Position numbers and translations under genes: made by a program. Of a stretch of DNA of 8,321 nucleotides, positions 7,182 through 8,321 are shown piece after piece. The notes beneath the pieces are model-generated. The model saw nothing but the letters and a program-made list of their open reading frames with translations. It did not search any database and had not been told where the DNA came from. The stretch's first letter is position 1; each line of letters opens with the position of its first letter. This DNA comes from an uncultured Bacteroidales bacterium (GTDB taxonomy: Bacteria; Bacteroidota; Bacteroidia; Bacteroidales; UBA932): the NCBI GenBank assembly GCA_934702165.1, contig CAKUYG010000094.1, forward strand, positions 1-8,321, written 5' to 3'.

Positions 7182-7583
7182 GTGCGAATCATAACTAAAA
7201 TAGCGGCAATGTTCCTGCCCGTCCTTCTTTGCGGGCAGATGCAGGCGCAGACGGAGCGCAACGACGTGTTCTCCCCTATAGGCAAGTACATGGTCAAGGG
7301 CGATGCAGACTGCCTCTCCGCCTGGTTCGACGACAATCTTGAAATCAGCGTGGCCTCACAGGAAAGCAATGCCAGCAGAGCCCAAGCCAGACAGATCCTC
7401 AAGACCTTTTTTGAAGCCTACACCCCACGCTCCTTCAACATCACCCATACCGCAGAAAGGGCCAACATGAAATATGCCCTCGGGAGTCTGACCGCCGGCG
7501 GGGAGACATTCTCAGTCACGATATTCGTGAGTGCCAAAGACGACGGCTTCAAGATCCAGCAAATAAAAATAGAGCGCCTGTGA
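7182..7583 (+). CDS. Small exported protein, DUF4783-like (NTF2-like fold)
   Basis: About 133 residues: a signal peptide (MRIITK, hydrophobic stretch, cleavage near MQA-QTE) and a mature domain of about 110 residues. Visible landmarks are FSPIGKYMVKGDADCLSAWF, LEISVASQESNASRAQARQI, FFEAYTPRSFNITHT and a C-terminal strand GFKIQQIKIERL. This pattern, with a helical start, an SRAQA helix and late beta strands, is what I recall of Bacteroidetes DUF4783 proteins, which adopt an NTF2/SnoaL-like fold; no biochemical function is known to me. No ATG opens the full signal peptide. GTG at 7182 gives the best signal peptide with basic residues. TTG at 7164 would lie on the putative promoter, and ATG at 7209 would leave an uncharged, truncated leader. 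The gene is divergent from the lyase operon and convergent with efp, and ends inside a terminator. Confidence 0.77.
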   Translation: MRIITKIAAMFLPVLLCGQMQAQTERNDVFSPIGKYMVKGDADCLSAWFDDNLEISVASQESNASRAQARQILKTFFEAYTPRSFNITHTAERANMKYALGSLTAGGETFSVTIFVSAKDDGFKIQQIKIERL

Positions 7584-7603
7584 TGACAGACGCTCTTTTT
7601 TTT
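7571..7603. terminator. Bidirectional intrinsic terminator between the DUF4783-like gene and efp
   Basis: AGAGCG (7571-7576) pairs with CGCTCT (7591-7596), and inside it CTGT (7578-7581) pairs with ACAG (7586-7589), leaving the loop GATG and one C/A mismatch. A run of eight T (7596-7603) follows on the plus strand. On the minus strand the same hairpin is followed by ATTTTTATTT (complement of 7570-7561), so it should also stop efp transcripts, which end coding at 7618. The last codons and the TGA stop (7581-7583) of the plus-strand gene lie within the hairpin. Confidence 0.9.
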
Positions 7604-7617
7604 CTTTAAGAGGAAAC

Positions 7618-8181
7618 TTATACCCTCTGGCCGTATGAGCGGTCGGTGGTGTTGACTGTGATCTTCTCTCCTGTCTCGATGAAGAGAGGCACCATGATCT
7701 TGGCACCGGTCTCGAGGGTCACTTCCTTGAGGGCCGAAGTAGAGGCGGTGTTGCCCTTGACGGCAGGCTCGGAATATGTCACTTCGAGGGTAACATAGGT
7801 AGGAAGCTCGCAGGTGAGGCATTTCTCTTCGCCCACCACAAACATCATCTCCACATGCTGGCCTTCTTTCATAAGGTCGGCATTCTCCACGACATCCTTC
7901 GGGAGAAGAATCTGCTCGTAGGTCTCCTCGTGCATGAAGTTGAATCCGTCCTCCTCTGCATAGAGGAACTGATATGGGCGGCGCTCCACATCGATCGTCT
8001 CGATCTTTGCGCCGGCAGTGAAAGTGTTCTCGAGAATACGTCCGTTCTCAAGATTGCGAAGCTTGGTCTTCACGAAAGCAGGACCTTTGCCCGGCTTCAC
8101 GTGCTGAAACCACACGATCTGGCAAGGCTTGTCGTTGAACTTGAGATAAAGGCCGTTTTTGAAATCAGCTGTTGTTGCCAT
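7618..8181 (-). CDS. efp: Translation elongation factor P (EF-P)
   Basis: A 187-residue cytoplasmic factor that binds between the ribosomal P and E sites and relieves stalling at consecutive prolines. Length and sequence match across all three domains: an N-terminal KOW-like domain (about 1-63) with the tip loop VKPGKGPAF (28-36), a middle OB domain (about 66-126), and a C-terminal OB domain ending GEKITVNTTDRSYGQRV (171-187). The loop residue expected to carry the activating modification is a lysine, K32, in the PGKG context like E. coli K34, which EpmA beta-lysylates; which modification occurs here cannot be told. The ATG at 8181 gives the standard MATTADFKNG start. Its own promoter lies about 40 bases upstream and the terminator shared with its neighbour lies just past the stop, so it is probably transcribed alone, with some readthrough from the gene to its right possible. 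Confidence 0.98.
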   Translation of the reverse strand: MATTADFKNGLYLKFNDKPCQIVWFQHVKPGKGPAFVKTKLRNLENGRILENTFTAGAKIETIDVERRPYQFLYAEEDGFNFMHEETYEQILLPKDVVENADLMKEGQHVEMMFVVGEEKCLTCELPTYVTLEVTYSEPAVKGNTASTSALKEVTLETGAKIMVPLFIETGEKITVNTTDRSYGQRV

Positions 8182-8216
8182 AAAATATTGTAGTATTGTA
8201 TTGATTTTGCGAATTG

Positions 8217-8242
8217 TGCGGCAAATTTAGTCAAATGCCGCA
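8217..8242. repeat. Inverted repeat around the efp -7 element
   Basis: TGCGGCA (8217-8223) and TGCCGCA (8236-8242) are perfect 7-bp inverted arms with a 12-base spacer. One arm overlaps the end of the -7 box and the other sits in the -33/-7 spacer, so a bound protein could block polymerase. In a transcript reading out of the gene to the right, the arms could also form a GC-rich hairpin just past its stop, but no U-run follows. Confidence 0.6.
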
Positions 8243-8253
8243 ATTATTGCAAA
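8222..8253 (-). promoter_or_regulatory. Bacteroidetes-type promoter of efp
   Basis: On the minus strand, TTTG (8253 to 8250) is followed after exactly 20 bases by TAAATTTG (8229 to 8222), a full match to the TTTG-N20-TAnnTTTG consensus. The predicted start near 8215 gives a leader of about 33 bases before the efp ATG. The -33 element lies within the last sense codons of the neighbouring ispH-like gene. Confidence 0.8.
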
Positions 8254-8321
8254 TTTTCCGCAGCGAGGGCCACCTGCTCCAGCAGCCACTTTGGAGTGGA
8301 TTTGGCGCCGCACACCCCTAC
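8244..8321 (-). CDS. ispH: C-terminal fragment, probable 4-hydroxy-3-methylbut-2-enyl diphosphate reductase (IspH)
   Basis: Only the last 25 codons and a TAA are inside the window; the gene continues past the right edge. The visible peptide begins VGVCGAKSTPKWLLEQV and aligns without gaps to the IspH C-terminal segment that in E. coli reads IGVTAGASAPDILVQNV. The serine equivalent to the substrate-binding S269 is in register, and the STPKW form is typical of Bacteroidetes homologues as I remember them. IspH is the [4Fe-4S] enzyme that makes IPP and DMAPP in the last step of the MEP pathway. The fragment is short, so the call rests on this one motif. The gene is co-oriented with efp and its end overlaps the efp promoter. 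Confidence 0.7.
   Translation of the reverse strand, partial: VGVCGAKSTPKWLLEQVALAAENLQ

Noticed and set aside
5761..7194. 477-codon plus-strand open frame opposite the lyase gene
   Set aside because: Shadow of the lyase codon pattern. It runs across the lyase signal peptide and both promoter elements, and the peptide is unlike any family I recognise.

Overview
The window looks like chromosomal DNA from a Bacteroidota bacterium, most likely Bacteroidales. Three things point there: two promoters that fit the Bacteroidetes sigma factor pattern exactly (TTG or TTTG, 20 bases, TAnnTTTG), a DUF4783-type secreted protein, and a YetA/PcRGLX-like polysaccharide lyase of the kind common in glycan-degrading gut Bacteroidales. 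Coding sequence is moderately GC-rich and densely packed. No phage, transposase, CRISPR or RNA gene was seen.

Layout from left to right. Bases 1-362 hold no convincing gene. They carry a cluster of 8-bp GTGCGCAC palindromes (46-162) that runs directly into 26 uninterrupted tandem heptamers (164-345). Bases 363-7104 are one minus-strand operon. It is read from right to left as a secreted exo-rhamnogalacturonan-lyase-like protein, then rlmH (23S rRNA pseudouridine-1915 methyltransferase), then a very large membrane histidine kinase of the NtrY type. Each junction is a four-base ATGA stop/start overlap, so the three proteins are likely translationally coupled. The repeat array lies about 17 bases past the end of the kinase gene, with no recognisable terminator in between, so the operon transcript probably runs into it.

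A short divergent control region (about 7105-7181) separates the operon from a plus-strand gene for a small exported DUF4783/NTF2-like protein. The two opposed -7 elements lie within a perfect inverted repeat. That gene ends in a terminator hairpin that includes its own stop codon and looks functional on both strands, so it also serves the converging efp gene (elongation factor P, minus strand). The efp promoter starts inside the last codons of the gene to its right, whose visible 26 codons look like the C-terminus of IspH (isoprenoid synthesis).

Two housekeeping translation genes (rlmH, efp) thus frame accessory functions: glycan degradation, a sensor kinase and a small exported protein. The features most worth following up are the palindrome-plus-heptamer region and the ATGA-coupled lyase-rlmH-kinase operon.
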